Shown piece after piece: positions 12,281 to 23,688 of a stretch of 64,000 bases of DNA. The DNA is from Amyloporia xantha (Eukaryota; Basidiomycota; Agaricomycetes; Polyporales; Adustoporiaceae). The notes beneath the pieces are model-generated. The model saw only the letters and a list, made by a program, of their open reading frames with translations, did not search any database and was not told the origin of the DNA. Numbering within the stretch: the first letter of the stretch is position 1; every line of letters begins with the position of its first letter. Made by a program: the position numbers and the translations under genes. The stretch covers positions 806,001 through 870,000 of the forward strand of contig JAYKKR010000013.1 of the NCBI GenBank assembly GCA_036971615.1, read 5' to 3'.

Positions 12281-12785
12281 CATCAGGAAAAACCCCTTTG
12301 GCCCTAGGTTCACCTAGGAGTGACCTAGGCTGCCCTAGGGCACTCAGAGCACCCAGAGCACCCAGAGCACTCAGAGCAACCCAGGTTGCTTTCAGAGAAA
12401 AGTTATTTAGGTTTTGGAACCCAGGTTGACCTCAGTCACGTCTCAGATTGATCCCAAGCTGAATCTGAGAGCTACCTCAGTTAGACCTCAGTCAGACCTT
12501 AGATTGTCCCAAGCAGACCTTGCATGCATCTCAATGCACTCTAAGAGTTACCTCAGGATAGGCCTCAATCGCTTCATATCTCTCATATTCTTTCAGGTTG
12601 ATTTCAGTCTACTCTCAGAACACTCCGAAGCTTATGCAAGACAACTTGGGAATAGATTGCAATATAACGAATGACACGATTAATCAAATCAAATCTCAGA
12701 TGAATCCAAGCAGTGACCAGCCAGACAGTAAAAAGTAAATGTGTCGTAGAATATATCATGAATGACGCAAAAGCACCTATGACGA
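12281..12785. repeat. Left terminal and subterminal repeats of the element
   Basis: The terminal CATCAGGAAAAAC is followed by clustered CCTAGG palindromes (12303-12340), then CACTCAGAGCACCC and repeated ACCTCAG / GACCTCAGTCAGAC words to about 12560. The same vocabulary recurs at the right end (23757-23855) and in the two shorter elements at 34049 and 37199, so these are family-wide subterminal repeats. Confidence 0.7.
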
Positions 12786-14680
12786 TCATTCATCTCTGCC
12801 TTCATCTCTGCCAAGCCCAGCCTTGGCCTCTAACAGGGCAAAGTTCAGATCGTCAAGGTTGTCATTATCAACGGCCAGATGTAAATGCGCCTTGTTCACA
12901 GATGTCCTATGCGAATGTCAGAAAATAGATATGTTAAAGGCATGAACTTACACAATATCCGTAAACATATCCATCTGAAGCATAGTGATCCAGTTAGGAC
13001 TGCCTTTTTCCACTTTGAGCCAGGCTTTCCAGTTTGCGTGATATCTATACAGATCTTCTTGTCAGGCATGAGGATGTGAAACGCTGAGCACAACTACCTT
13101 GTACTCATGATATCATCACTGAAGGATATCTGACGTTGTATGCCTGTCTCAAATTCCATGATTGCGCATTCCACCTGCCAGTGTGTTCCAACCAGTTAGG
13201 GCATTCCCATACTAGTACATGAAGAAAGCCCATACCGCAGTGACCACAAGCACAATGATACGCCCAAAGACCATCTTCTGAGAAACCATCTTCTGATACG
13301 CACGTACGTCTGCCTTACCCCTTCCAAACCATTGTTGACGAATGATATCTGTGAGAATAGGATGTGAAAAGGGCTGCTGACGATCAACGGTCTGATCCTG
13401 TTGACAACATTGTGATGAGTCTATGATTTGAGAATTATATTGATGCTCACCGCAATCTCCATTCCACCGTACATGAAGTTGGACTTTTCCAGCAGCCAGC
13501 GAACAGTATTTTGCACAGTAGCAGCTGGTGTCTGAGGCGTGATGCCATAATGACCATTGATCTTGAGTTTGGATTTGCTTTTGAGATCCCCTCGCAGTGC
13601 AGTCATACCGTATCCAGCCTACGGAATGCATCAGTTAATATATGTTGAAAAAGGATTTATGAAATAAACTTAACGTAAGTGATGAGATTATCCCGCAAGT
13701 CGACATTAGTGTTAGCTTCCTCCACTCCTCTTTGCAAAGATGAAGCACTGGCACCAGCAGTCTGCACAGACTCCCAGCAAAATAGATCAGTGTTTGTCGG
13801 AAATCCGTCGACAAGGGCAATGCGTTCACGGGTGATGCTTTTGGACAAGACAGCAAGATTACCTGTCGACGATGTGAAATCATTCATGGTGACCTTGGTC
13901 CTGTGTGAGATTGGAGAAGATGCACGAGAAGACATGCGTGACGAGGCCAATGATCGGGCACGCTGTCTATGAGAAGACGCCTCTCTGCCATCCTCACTGA
14001 TCTGAATCTGTCAAAGCTCAGCCAATGCAAGATTGGAATGAAAACAACTGACACGTACTCCGTTATCTTCTTCATCCATAGGAATATTGGACGGATGGTT
14101 GGGGTCATCTACTTCATACACGTCATCAACCCCAGGCTCATTGTTGTCATCCTCCTTCTCCTTGTTGTGGCCTCCATTCTCCCCGTCCTCTGAAAAAATA
14201 GATGATTGATAATAGGAAGGTCCAAATGCAAATAAATCTCACCGTCATCATCTGAATTGTGTCCACCCAACTGCTTTGCCATGTCACGCTCAACATCATC
14301 CAGATTATCTTCCCCAGCACTTCTTTGTTTCTTCCTTTGTCCTTGCTGTGAACCATTGCCATTATTGTTGTCGCTGTCGTCATCTTGTGCAAGCATCTCT
14401 GCATTGCGTTTGCGAATACCTACACCAGAAATCAATACAGCAATGCAATCTCACGGAAATGGAACAGGCCTTCATCTTCCTTCTGGCGCAATGCAGCTGC
14501 AGCATTCTGCGACTTAGCCTGAAGCTTCTTGAACAGAGCTTTTTCTTCTGCTGTCAGGCCAGATGACTCTGACGGGGCAGGTGTGGATGACTCAGAGGCG
14601 GTCGGGTTTTGAGGTTCTTTGCCTTTAGCAGAAGTAGATGACGTTTTGCGCGCAGCTGCACGCTTTTTTTTGGCAGCCAT
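12786..14680 (-). CDS. DUF6532 domain protein, transposon cargo
   Basis: Nine exons on the minus strand: 14680-14455, 14419-14243, 14189-14059, 14007-13675, 13618-13451, 13397-13236, 13174-13105, 13057-12952 and 12906-12786. They total 1494 nt, giving 497 aa, with every junction GT-AG and in phase. The N-terminal third is disordered and Lys/Ala- and Asp/Asn-rich, with a basic start (MAAKKKRAAARKTSS) suggesting nuclear location. The C-terminal half (about residues 300-450) has the layout of the basidiomycete DUF6532 domain: QPFSHPILTDIIRQQWFGRG, then VVTAVECAIMEFETG and KDLYRYHANWKAWL. Function is unknown. I recognise the domain by its His-Pro-Ile...Trp-Phe and Ala-X-Glu-Cys-Ala-Ile pattern, so the family name is less certain than the gene model. 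It begins only 100 nt downstream of the TET/JBP gene on the same strand. Confidence 0.75.
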
Positions 14681-14779
14681 TGAACTAGAGAAACGATGTG
14701 CGAGACACAAGGATGGTGACGGAACAAAGACAAGAAGTGACATGTGATCATGTGTGTTTATTTGTGGTCACGTGTGAAA

Positions 14780-16204
14780 CTACAAATTAGACAAGTTCCA
14801 CGACGAATGCATATGTCCATGATCTCTCCAACCACCCAGATTCTCACTGTACTTGGCTCCTGCACCATCAGAATGAAGTACAATAGATGCCCGTAGACCA
14901 CTATAATGCAAGTTAAAATGAGTGATCTTGCCGGATGGAAAAACAACCAGATCTCCATTGCGTAGTGGGATCACTAAGCCCGGCTCAGCCAAACATAATT
15001 CTCCACCTTGATAATCTCCAATAGCAAGGACCAAACAAGCAGCAAGATCCTTAACATCTCTGTGTCCATGGGTGGCCACATTGATGTTGAGAACAAAGCC
15101 ACCAAATGGATGACAAGCGGACGCCTCTCGGCCAGGCAGCGCATCCACAAACACAGACAATGTCTTGCACATGTCGGGCAAACGCGCTTCAAGCTATTCA
15201 TATTGCATAAGCTTATATAGTGAATGACAAATGACTGCTTACCTTGGCACGCATCCAATCAAAGAATTCTTGAAAAGCGTTGCACAAGTTGTGATACTCG
15301 TATTCATGCTGCTCGCGCTCTTTGGAGATGTATGCCGAGAATTGCTGATGGTTGGTTTGAGAGGTACCTGTACGTCGCAGGTTCAGGGGATGCACATCCT
15401 GTGGGGCATCCTCTCCCTATCAATAATGTCAGCGATATGTGGGGTAGAAAAGAAAATATCAACTTACACGAGTGATATTACGGGCATACCAAGAAAAGTG
15501 CAAACAAGGAAAGCGATGATCACTGCCTTGTTCAGAACTGTCCTTGTGAGTGAGAACAAAGCCATCACGTCCCTCTACCAGTAAAGCAGTGCGAATGTTG
15601 CGGGTAAGACTTTCACGCATGGTTGCTGGCATGTCAGAGGCAATGAAGGCCAATAAACTGCCGTCTGAACAGCGGAGATCAATCTCCTTACTGCAAAAAA
15701 AGTTAGAAACGCACTCAGTATTTTCATATAGTCAACGCACTCAGCCAACACGTCATGCGACATGTGAATGTAACCACTATCTGCACGCAGGACACCTTTC
15801 TTGTTATAGTGACTCTCAATCTGGATGAATAGAATGAAAATAATGAAAGAAGAGGGGAGAGTTGAACGCACCTGGCCCGCAAACTCATTCAAACTGTTAG
15901 CTACAAGCGCTTTTGCAGCCAAAGCGCGTTGCTTATCTGTCCACCTAAACCGCTCCTGGACATTGCCTCTTCCATACGGCTCTCGTTGATGTTCAGATGC
16001 AGCAAGGTCAAAATGTGTATTGAGGACGCAATAGTTTGAATTTGTGGAATCTGGATAATAGAACTGACCATAGGAGTCTTCATCTCTCATAGCAAAAAGG
16101 TCATCATTGTTGTCGCTTGGTATACCATGTTCGTCTTCAGAATCGGAGCAAGGTGACGGTGGTGAATTTGTTATAGCCCCAGATTCCAGAAGACTCTGCC
16201 CCAT
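14780..16204 (-). CDS. TET/JBP-type 2OG-Fe(II) dioxygenase, transposon cargo
   Basis: Putative nucleic-acid-base dioxygenase of the TET/JBP family, which oxidises 5-methylcytosine or thymine in DNA using Fe(II) and 2-oxoglutarate. Exons: 16204-15872, 15820-15741, 15690-15468, 15416-15243 and 15193-14780; 1224 nt, giving 407 aa, all in phase. The N-terminus is acidic and Ser/Pro-rich. The double-stranded beta-helix occupies the last 140 residues: NINVATHGHRD holds the HxD iron ligands (His314, Asp316), the segment GDYQGGELCL is the conserved small turn, and GDLVVFPSGKITHFNLHYSG supplies the distal His362 with the 2OG-binding Arg371 in LRASIVLHSD. All four catalytic residues are present. Fungal TET/JBP genes are known to be expanded and linked to KDZ transposons; here the linked transposase is Plavaka-type. 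Neither the substrate base nor activity can be read from sequence. Confidence 0.85.
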
Positions 16205-16499
16205 AATGTGTAGAGAGAGAGGAGGGTCATTCGCGGAGATAGGCGTCAGACAGGAGGCCCAAGTCGCTCTGTCGCGCTTCAGGGCGCCAAAGACCCTAAC
16301 ATAAACATAAGAAACCTAATCGCAATTGCAATAGTAGCGCAATACGTACTTTTCCCTCAACTTGTCAAAAAGGCGTCAGAGTGATCCAAATCACGGCAAT
16401 CTATCTCCGTAGACAAGTGGCATTCCCGCAAAATGGTCGTAGACAAGATTGTGGAGATCCTCAGGGCGATAGTCACTCGCAAATGAGCTATTAAAGGGA

Positions 16500-17819
16500 T
16501 CAACCGTTCAATAACATCACTTCCGCTATCGGTGTCTAACAATAGATCATTTGTAATCCATGCAAAAGAGATAGGAATATGAGAAAACTCTTACCGTGCT
16601 TGGGAACCGGATAGTGTTACACATGGCATAGACAGTTGGATATGGGGCTCGACCAATATCACGGTGTGTGCCTCTTGCAGCTATGATCATAAGCAAATAC
16701 ACCGAACCTAAAACAAGAGTGAGAACATATATAAGCACCTTGAGTAGTCAGACATACCAGCCCCGGCAAGTGCGGCAAACTTGTTGCCTTTCGCAATCCA
16801 AGTCTCAAATGTTCGTATCGCAGGTGCGTCAGGTTGGCCTTCAATTTTTGTGTGGTATATTGTGCGAATATCAAGAGTTGCATTGGGTGCTGTCATGCTG
16901 CACAGACAATCAGACGGGCAAAGGAGCGGAGTAACCAAAGTCGAACATACCTCTGAATCTTGGCGGACAGCTCAATTTTGGACATGATGGCCAGAAATTC
17001 CACACCGGTTCTCATACGCTCTACCTGGGAGACTCTCCTCACCAGTGACAGTAGATCGTTAGTGACATATGCACCATCAAAGCCTTTCCAGAATCGACCT
17101 TCAATCATCTTCTTCATGTGAGCAATCCACTGCTGACATTCTGAACTCTCCAGATTACTCCGAGGACCATGTGAGAGGTGTGAGATAAGCTCCACAGCAG
17201 TCTTCGCACGATGCCCTCCAGTGGCTGCAGGCTGCTTGGCAGCTACCCACTTGACAATTTTAGAATGTCCCTCCGCAGGAGGGGTGTCACCTTCCTCGTG
17301 TCTGGCAGAAGGATTGGGTGGGATTGGGAACCCACCCCGACGGACATCGGTTGTCATACATGTATTCTTCACAGAGCCTCGTCGTGTTCTTTTACGCTGC
17401 TTGCGTGGGGGTGAATCCTCCACAGCAGGAGAGATCGATGAACTCGGGGCTCAAATAAGTGTTCATAATGAGCTTATGTAGAGATGCACAAATGATGCTG
17501 GTGTACTCACTGGAGACAAGACGATCTGACTAGGAGCCAAGTCTTCATGAACAGGAGACGGAGCTCGGGATTCCAGACTACCAGCTTCACCATGAAAGGA
17601 CTGAGGCCCTGGAGAGGCAGACGGTGTAGGATAGCCAGCAGCTCGAAGTCCCTGCACAGTGGGTTGGGCTGTGAGCACCGAGTCGTTGGTGCTCAGTGCC
17701 TTGAGTTGCCGGAGAACCACAGAGACATCGGGTGGCAGGCCTTGAGCATCCCGTTGAGAGGTGAGATAGTGGATGAGAGTGTCGGCATCCGAGCGTGACA
17801 AAAGAAAAGTCGAGTCCAT
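16500..17819 (-). CDS. Hypothetical protein, transposon cargo
   Basis: Not recognised. Proposed exons: 17819-17507, 17449-16951, 16897-16758, 16707-16595 and 16535-16500; 1101 nt, giving 366 aa, with consistent phases. The first 150 residues are Ser/Pro-rich with a strongly basic cluster (PPRKQRKRTRRGSVKN), probably nuclear and DNA-associated. The rest looks globular: WIAHMKKMIEGRFWKGFDG, then TFETWIAKGNKFAALAGAG and LLMIIAARGTHRDIGRAPYP. The 3' end is doubtful. The last exon as modelled adds only 11 residues, while another frame just downstream (16420-16500) also looks protein-like (ASDYRPEDLHNLVYDHFAG), so a frameshift or an unmodelled splice is possible. It is first in a head-to-tail array with the TET/JBP and DUF6532 genes and faces away from the minisatellite and the transposase. 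Confidence 0.55.
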
Positions 17820-18355
17820 GTGTTGTTACAGAGCTAAGTGAGACAGTCGCACGAGATGCGCAACGCAGTGGGACGTTGAGCGTTGAAAGTTCAACGTTCA
17901 ACGTGCGAGCGAGCGTGCCCCGGCACGCTTCCTTTTCGGGCAGGCGCGTTGTCCTAAGGCGAGTTCTGTCTCGTCTCACTGCCAGGCTACAACTTCCCTC
18001 CCAGTGTGCCATGCACTTTTCGCATCTCTAGCGTCCGCCGTCGAATCGACTCCCTGCACTCCTCAGCCCTCCGCTCACTTTGCGCACTCGAAAGCGCCTC
18101 CTTTTCGACCGGACGACGGTGACGGCTTCTTGCCTGGTCGTGCAAGCTCCCACCCCGCACCTCCACCGTTCGCGGTCCGCCGGTCGCCCTCGACTCTCTC
18201 TGCTTAACGCCAGCACCATCACCCCTCTCCATCCAGTTAAGCTTGAGGGAGCATTGAGGGAGCAGCAGGAGAGGAGAACAGCATGGGTGGGAAGGGCCCC
18301 GAGGTAAGCAGGACATGTCATATAACCCTCCATTCATTCCAACCCCCCGCCGTTT
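17820..18355. promoter_or_regulatory. Probable promoter of the minus-strand cargo genes
   Basis: A GC-rich gap between the ATG of the first cargo gene (17819, minus) and the minisatellite. It contains a short repeated/inverted word cluster (TTGAGCGTTGAAAGTTCAACGTTCAACG, read here in two halves around 17876-17900) and pyrimidine-rich tracts. Open frames exist in all frames but look like composition artefacts. Confidence 0.35.
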
Positions 18356-20112
18356 GAATCAGCCTGTCAGATCGAGTCCTCGCCGGTCGATTCGAGCCAC
18401 CGCCGGTCGATTCGAGCCCCCGCCTTTCGACTCGCGCCCCCGCCTGTCGATTCGACACCCCGCCACTCAATTCGACCCCCCGCCGCTCGACTCCAGGCCC
18501 TGCTGCTCGAATCGAGCCCCTGCCGGTCGATTCGACGCCCCGCCGCTCGATTCAAGGCCCCGCCGGTTGATTCGAGCACCCACCGCTCGATTCGCGCCCC
18601 CGCAGATCGACTCGAGCCCCCGCCGGTCGATTCAAGGCGCCGCGCATCGATTCGACGCACCGCCACTCGACTCAAGCCCCCGCCGCTCGATTCGAGCCCC
18701 CGCCGTTGGTATCTACGCCCCGCCGCTCGATTCGAGCCCCCGCCGTTGGTATCTACGCCCCGCCGTTGGTACCTACGCCCCGCCGCTCGATTCTACGCCC
18801 CGCCGCTCGAATCGAGCCCTCGCCGCTCGATTCCAGCCCTCGCCGCTCGATTCCAGCCCTCGCCGCTCGATTCAAGCCCTCGCCGCTCGTTCCAAGCCCC
18901 CGCCGCTCGAATAGAGCCCCAGCTGCTCGATTCAAACCCCCGCCGGTCGATTCGACACCCCGCCAGTCAACTCAAGCCCCTGCCGCTCGATTCGAGCACC
19001 CGCTGCTCGACTCAAGCCCACGCCTTTCGAATCGAGCCCCTGCCGGTCGATTTGACACCCCACCGCTCGATTCGCACCCCCGCAGATCGACTCGAGCCCC
19101 CGCCGGTCGATTCAAGGTGCCGCGCATCGGTTGGTGCCCTCAGCCGTCGATCCCAGCCCCCGCCGTCGTTGGCTACCCCCAGCCATTGATTCGAGCCGCC
19201 GCGCATCGATTCGCGGTCCAACTCCCGCCCATCAGCAGTCGCTCCACCCTTCCAGCATCGCCTCGCTGGGCGTCCGCTCTTGTGACTGTTCCCGAGCCCT
19301 CACCATCGATCCTGACCCTCCCCAACTCGTCTCTCCACCCTGCTGGTCGTTCGGGAACCCCGCCGTCTGTCGCTCCACCCCGACGCTCGTCTCTCCACTC
19401 TGCCGTCCGTTGCTGCTGCCCGACGCTCGTCTCGCACCCCAACGCTCGTTTTGCACCTCGACGCTTGTTCGTCCACCCCACGGTAGTTTGTGCACCTCAC
19501 CGCTCGTTGCTACTCGAGGGAGCAGGGACAGAGTGAGAGATTGGAAGTGGCATGATTTGGAAGGGAGCTCAGGTAAGTACACCAGCTCAGGCTCAATGTT
19601 GACGAGCGCCTGCCTCTCGCCCCAAGCCTACGCCGCTCGATTCGAGGGCCACCCATCGGTGCCTACCCCCCGCCGCTCGATTCCATGACTCAGGCCACCA
19701 ACGCTCGTCGATGTGCCCCGCCACACGACTATACCCGCCGTCGGTACCTACGCCCCGCAACTCGAATTCGATTCGACGCCCCGCGACTCGAATCGCGCCC
19801 CTGCCGCTCGAGTCGAGCACCCGCTGCTCGACTCAAGCCCCCGCTATTCGAATCGAGCCCCTGCCGCTCAATATAAGCCCTCGCTGCTCGAATCGAGTCC
19901 CCGCCGGTCGATTCGACGCCCCGCCACTCGACTCAAGCCCCCGCTATTCGAATCGAGCCCCAGCCCCTTGCCTCAAGCTCCTGCTGCTCGAATCGAGCCC
20001 CCGCTGGTCGATTCAGACCCCCGTCGTTGGTGCCAACTCCCTGCCGCTCAATCCGAGCCCCTGCACCTCGATTCGGGCCCCTGCGTCTCAATTCCACCCC
20101 TGCCACTTGATT
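18356..20112. repeat. CpG-rich 20-bp minisatellite
   Basis: Tandem array with a consensus unit close to CGCCGCTCGATTCGAGCCCC (20 bp), clearest at 18356-19130 and 19620-20110. A related but more divergent Cys/Thr-rich stretch (CTCGTCTCTCCACCC-like words) lies at 19200-19500. Each unit contains CTCGATTCGAG, a palindrome around a single central base, and five to six CpGs. Because 20 is not a multiple of 3, all three plus-strand frames stay open and encode the same 20-residue periodic Ser/Pro/Arg-rich peptide. The long open frames here are therefore a repeat artefact rather than evidence of a gene. It separates the cargo operon-like array from the transposase. Confidence 0.85.
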
Positions 20113-20606
20113 CTACCCCCCTCCCCTGCTGGTCATCTCTCCAGCATGCCGGTCGTCTCTGCACGCTGACGTCCGTCTCTCCACCCCATGGGTCGTCCCT
20201 GCACGCCGACGCTTGTCGCTGCGCCCGGACGCTCGTCTCTCTGCCCCGCCGGCCGTCTACCCTGCCTCTCTCCACCCCGCTGTTCCTTACGACCTGCTGG
20301 CCTGTTGGTCCTTTATTGACTGTCTACCCAGACGTTCACGTTCATTTCGGCCCGCTGGCATCCAGGGAAGGGAAGGGAAGGTGTGAGTGTGGTATAGAAG
20401 AGTAGAAGATGAGGCCCTAGAATGCATTTTTCTTGTTGTGTAGGTGTAGTGTTACGACTACGAAATGATAGGAATGGATCTAATACAATTATACTAGTTG
20501 CTTATCAAGCTACGGGAGAGAAAATCGCGATCAATGTTATCTCTATTCTAATCAGTGTGAACCTGACGACTGAGCCTCTTCTGAAACTCCTCGACATTAT
20601 TCCTCT

Positions 20607-23600
20607 ATGGACATCCTGGATAATCACATTTGTCCTGCTTGTGGGCGATATTTCTCCACTAGGAAAGGTTGCAATTCGCATCTCACCAGTTCCCGCTCAT
20701 GTTCTTGGTATCGTCGTGGAAAGCTTGCGGACCTCGGCCCACTGGACTTGGAAGGGGAGGGGGGACCCATGGAAGTCGTGGCAGATGTGGATGTTGGACA
20801 AGCACAGACCGATGAAGATGAAGACGTTGCGGATGTCATGGAGGAGATATCTGAAGAGAATGATCTATTCCATTTCATCCCTTTGGAGAACCCTGCTATC
20901 GGACAGGCAGGCCCTGGTCCATCCACTCTCGCTCATGGCTCTCGTGCTGCCCAATCCCGTGTTCTGGATGATGATGAGGATTCTCGAGTGGAGGATGTCT
21001 ACTCTGGGGCAGCCAAGGTCATTCGCATGAATGACAATCTTCATGAGAGATGGCGGAAGTCTTTCGGGCAAGATGCAGAGGAGGATAGAATGGATGTTGA
21101 TGAAGACACCGACTCAGATTCCGGAGAGAAAGACAGGGGCTTCTTCTATCCATTCAACTCAGAGATGGACTGGCGTATTGCAAATTGGATGATCAAGGAC
21201 AACCCCGGCCACAATGCCTTCAATCGCTTGTTGGCTATCCCTGGTGTACGTCTCCTTTCCCTCTATTCTTTGTGGCAAAGATGTAACACATGGGGAGACA
21301 GGTTAAGGAAAAGCTGGGTCTCTCCTACGAGAACACTCGGGCCCTCAATCAGATTGTCGACAGTATACCTGATCGTGCGGGGAAGTGGCATGTGAAGCAC
21401 TTGGCCTTCAAAGACCGTCCTCAGGAAATTCATGTCATTCGTCACAGAGACATTGTGGAAGCTGTGCGATGTCTATGGGGAGATCCTGGGCTAGCGAAAC
21501 ACATGGTCTACAAGCCGAAGAAGATATTCTCTGATGCAAGTCGGACCAACAGGATTTACAATGAGATGTGGACAGGCTCATGGTGGCACGCTGTACAAGT
21601 GAGTATTCCTTTTGATATGTGAATCATTACGTATTGACCGAGAAATTCAGAGTTGTCTTCCGCCTGGTGCCACACTGGCGCCTTTGATTATAGCGACAGA
21701 CAAGACACAGCTGACACAATTCACGGGAGGCAAATCCGCATATCCCATCTATCTCACTCTTGGCAACCTGCCTAAATCCATTCGTCGCAAGCCGTCTCAG
21801 CATGCCTGTGTCTTGCTGGGCTATCTTTCGGTGGACAAAATCTCGCGAAGCAAGCTGACACAGCAAGAGCAGCGTGCACGCAATCAGCGACTCTTTCACG
21901 AGTCAATGCGCCATATTCTTTCTCCGTTATTGAAGGCCGGCAAGCAGGGGGTTGAGATGACAGGCGGAGATGGTGCCATTCGGCGAGTCTATCCAATCTT
22001 GGCTGCATATGTGGCCGACTATCCCGAGCAATGTCTTGTGACTTGCTCCAAGTATGGTACATGTCCAAAATGTCGCTGTCCAGCCGACAGGCTTGAAGAT
22101 CCAAAGCCTTCACCATTACGCACTCAGACTTGGACGACTAGTGTTGTGGAGGAGGCCAAGCGCATGGCTGATACAACGGGAGAGTTCCACAAACTATGCA
22201 TGGAGCAGGAGGTCTCTGGGAGCGTCTACCAACCATTCTGGAATGGTCTTCCCTATACCGACATTCACACTGCCATCACTCCCGACGTTCTTCACCAGTT
22301 ATATCAGGGTGTCTTTAAACATCTTGTCCATTGGTGCACGCGCATTATGAGCGCAGAAGAACTCGACTACAGGATACGCTCACTTCCTCTAACCTATGGT
22401 GTACGACATTTCAAAAATGGCATATCTGCGTTGTCACAAATCTCGGGCACAGAGCGCAAAAATATGGCGAAAATCCTTCTGGGCTGTTTGGTTGGCATCT
22501 TTCCCAAGAAGGCTCTTACGGCCTGTCGCGCCTTATTGGACTTCATTTACCTGGCTCAGTACAGCACTCATGACGACATCACTCTGGGATATCTTGAAGA
22601 CGCCCTGAAATTGTTCCATAAAAACAAGTCTTATTTCATTGACACGGGCGTGCGTGACGACTTTAACATTCCAAAATTCCATTCTTTGCTCCACTACGCC
22701 CAATCCATTCGCCATCTGGGTACCACAGACAACTATAATACAGAGATGTTTGAGCGACTTCACATTGATTTTGCAAAGGAAGGATGGCGCGCCTCCAATC
22801 ACCGTGATGCGTTTCCCCAGATGACTTGCTGGTTGTCGCGACAAGAAAAGATGTCCTCATTTCAGAACTACATTGCGTGGAAGGAAACAAAGCAAAACCG
22901 GCCCCCAAATGCAGACAAGGCTTTGCGTGCCAAGGCGACAGGAAAGCTGCTATCTTTACCCAAATTTCCAACCCAGGCCCGCAAACGCATCGCACATATT
23001 CAAGAAGAACATTGTGCACCAGAATTCTCTGCGCATCTCAAAGAGTTTTTGAATGCCCTGCTGCCACATCCAGCATCCAACCGCAATGCTGTTTTGCATC
23101 ATCTTCCTTTTGATCGTCTGGATGTCTATCATATTCTCAAGTTTCATCCTGCTAGCCTTGATGACGGAGAGGAGGAGTGTGATGTGGTCAAGGCAATATC
23201 ATCTCGGACACGTCATGGAGGTCGTTTCGATACTGTGGTGGTATTACATGGGGAAAATGCTGAAGCTACTGGTCTAGAAGGTGCGTAATTTAATAGTTTA
23301 TTGGATAGTTTATTTTCAACTTGATGATATAGGAACACGCATTGCGCGAGTACGGGTGATATTTAAACTACCAGAAAGTTTAGATCATACACCAACTCCG
23401 TCATGCTGGCCAAAAGATCCTCTGGCTTATGTCGAATGGTATACAACTCTGAAGCCTACTGCTGAGCCTGCTCACAACATGTACACTGTGAAGCGGCTGT
23501 TACGCTCTGACGGATCCATTGCTGGTGCTGTTATACCACTCTCTAGCATCCGACAAAGCTGTATGTTGATTCCAATTCATGGAGCAACAGCCATGGACGG

Positions 23601-23688
23601 CTTAGCATCTAATAATGTTCTTGACAAAACTACTACATTTGCTGTAAATAGTTGGACAGATTTGTATACATATCAAACCGTCTGGTAA
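20607..23688 (+). CDS. Plavaka-type DDE transposase
   Basis: Catalyses excision and insertion of the element. Exons 20607-21245, 21302-21598, 21651-23280 and 23333-23688 sum to 2922 nt, giving 973 aa, with all phases consistent. The N-terminus starts with a C2H2-like finger (CPACGRYFSTRKGCNSHL, residues 10-27) and an acidic linker. The catalytic core carries family motifs in order: IIATDKTQLT (Asp329), PIYLTLGNLPKSIRRKPS, a CxKYGTCPKCRCP zinc knuckle near residue 450, ITPDVLHQLYQG (Asp524), and YNTEMFERLHIDFAKE (Glu677/Glu680). Together these are an apparently complete DDE triad of the Plavaka superfamily. No stop or frameshift is seen, and the gene ends 180 bp before the right terminus, so the element may be autonomous. 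The start is the first ATG ahead of the finger. Confidence 0.9.

Noticed and set aside
18315..20405. Several 100-276 aa Pro/Arg/Ser-rich open frames on both strands
   Set aside because: They are translations of a 20-bp tandem repeat that is open in every plus frame; there is no start context, intron or family signal.
20607..23688. KDZ-type transposase as the identity of the element's transposase
   Set aside because: The motif set (IIATDKTQLT, YLTLGNLPKSIRRKPS, ITPDVLHQLYQG, TEMFERLHIDFAKE) is that of the Plavaka group; KDZ-specific motifs were not seen.
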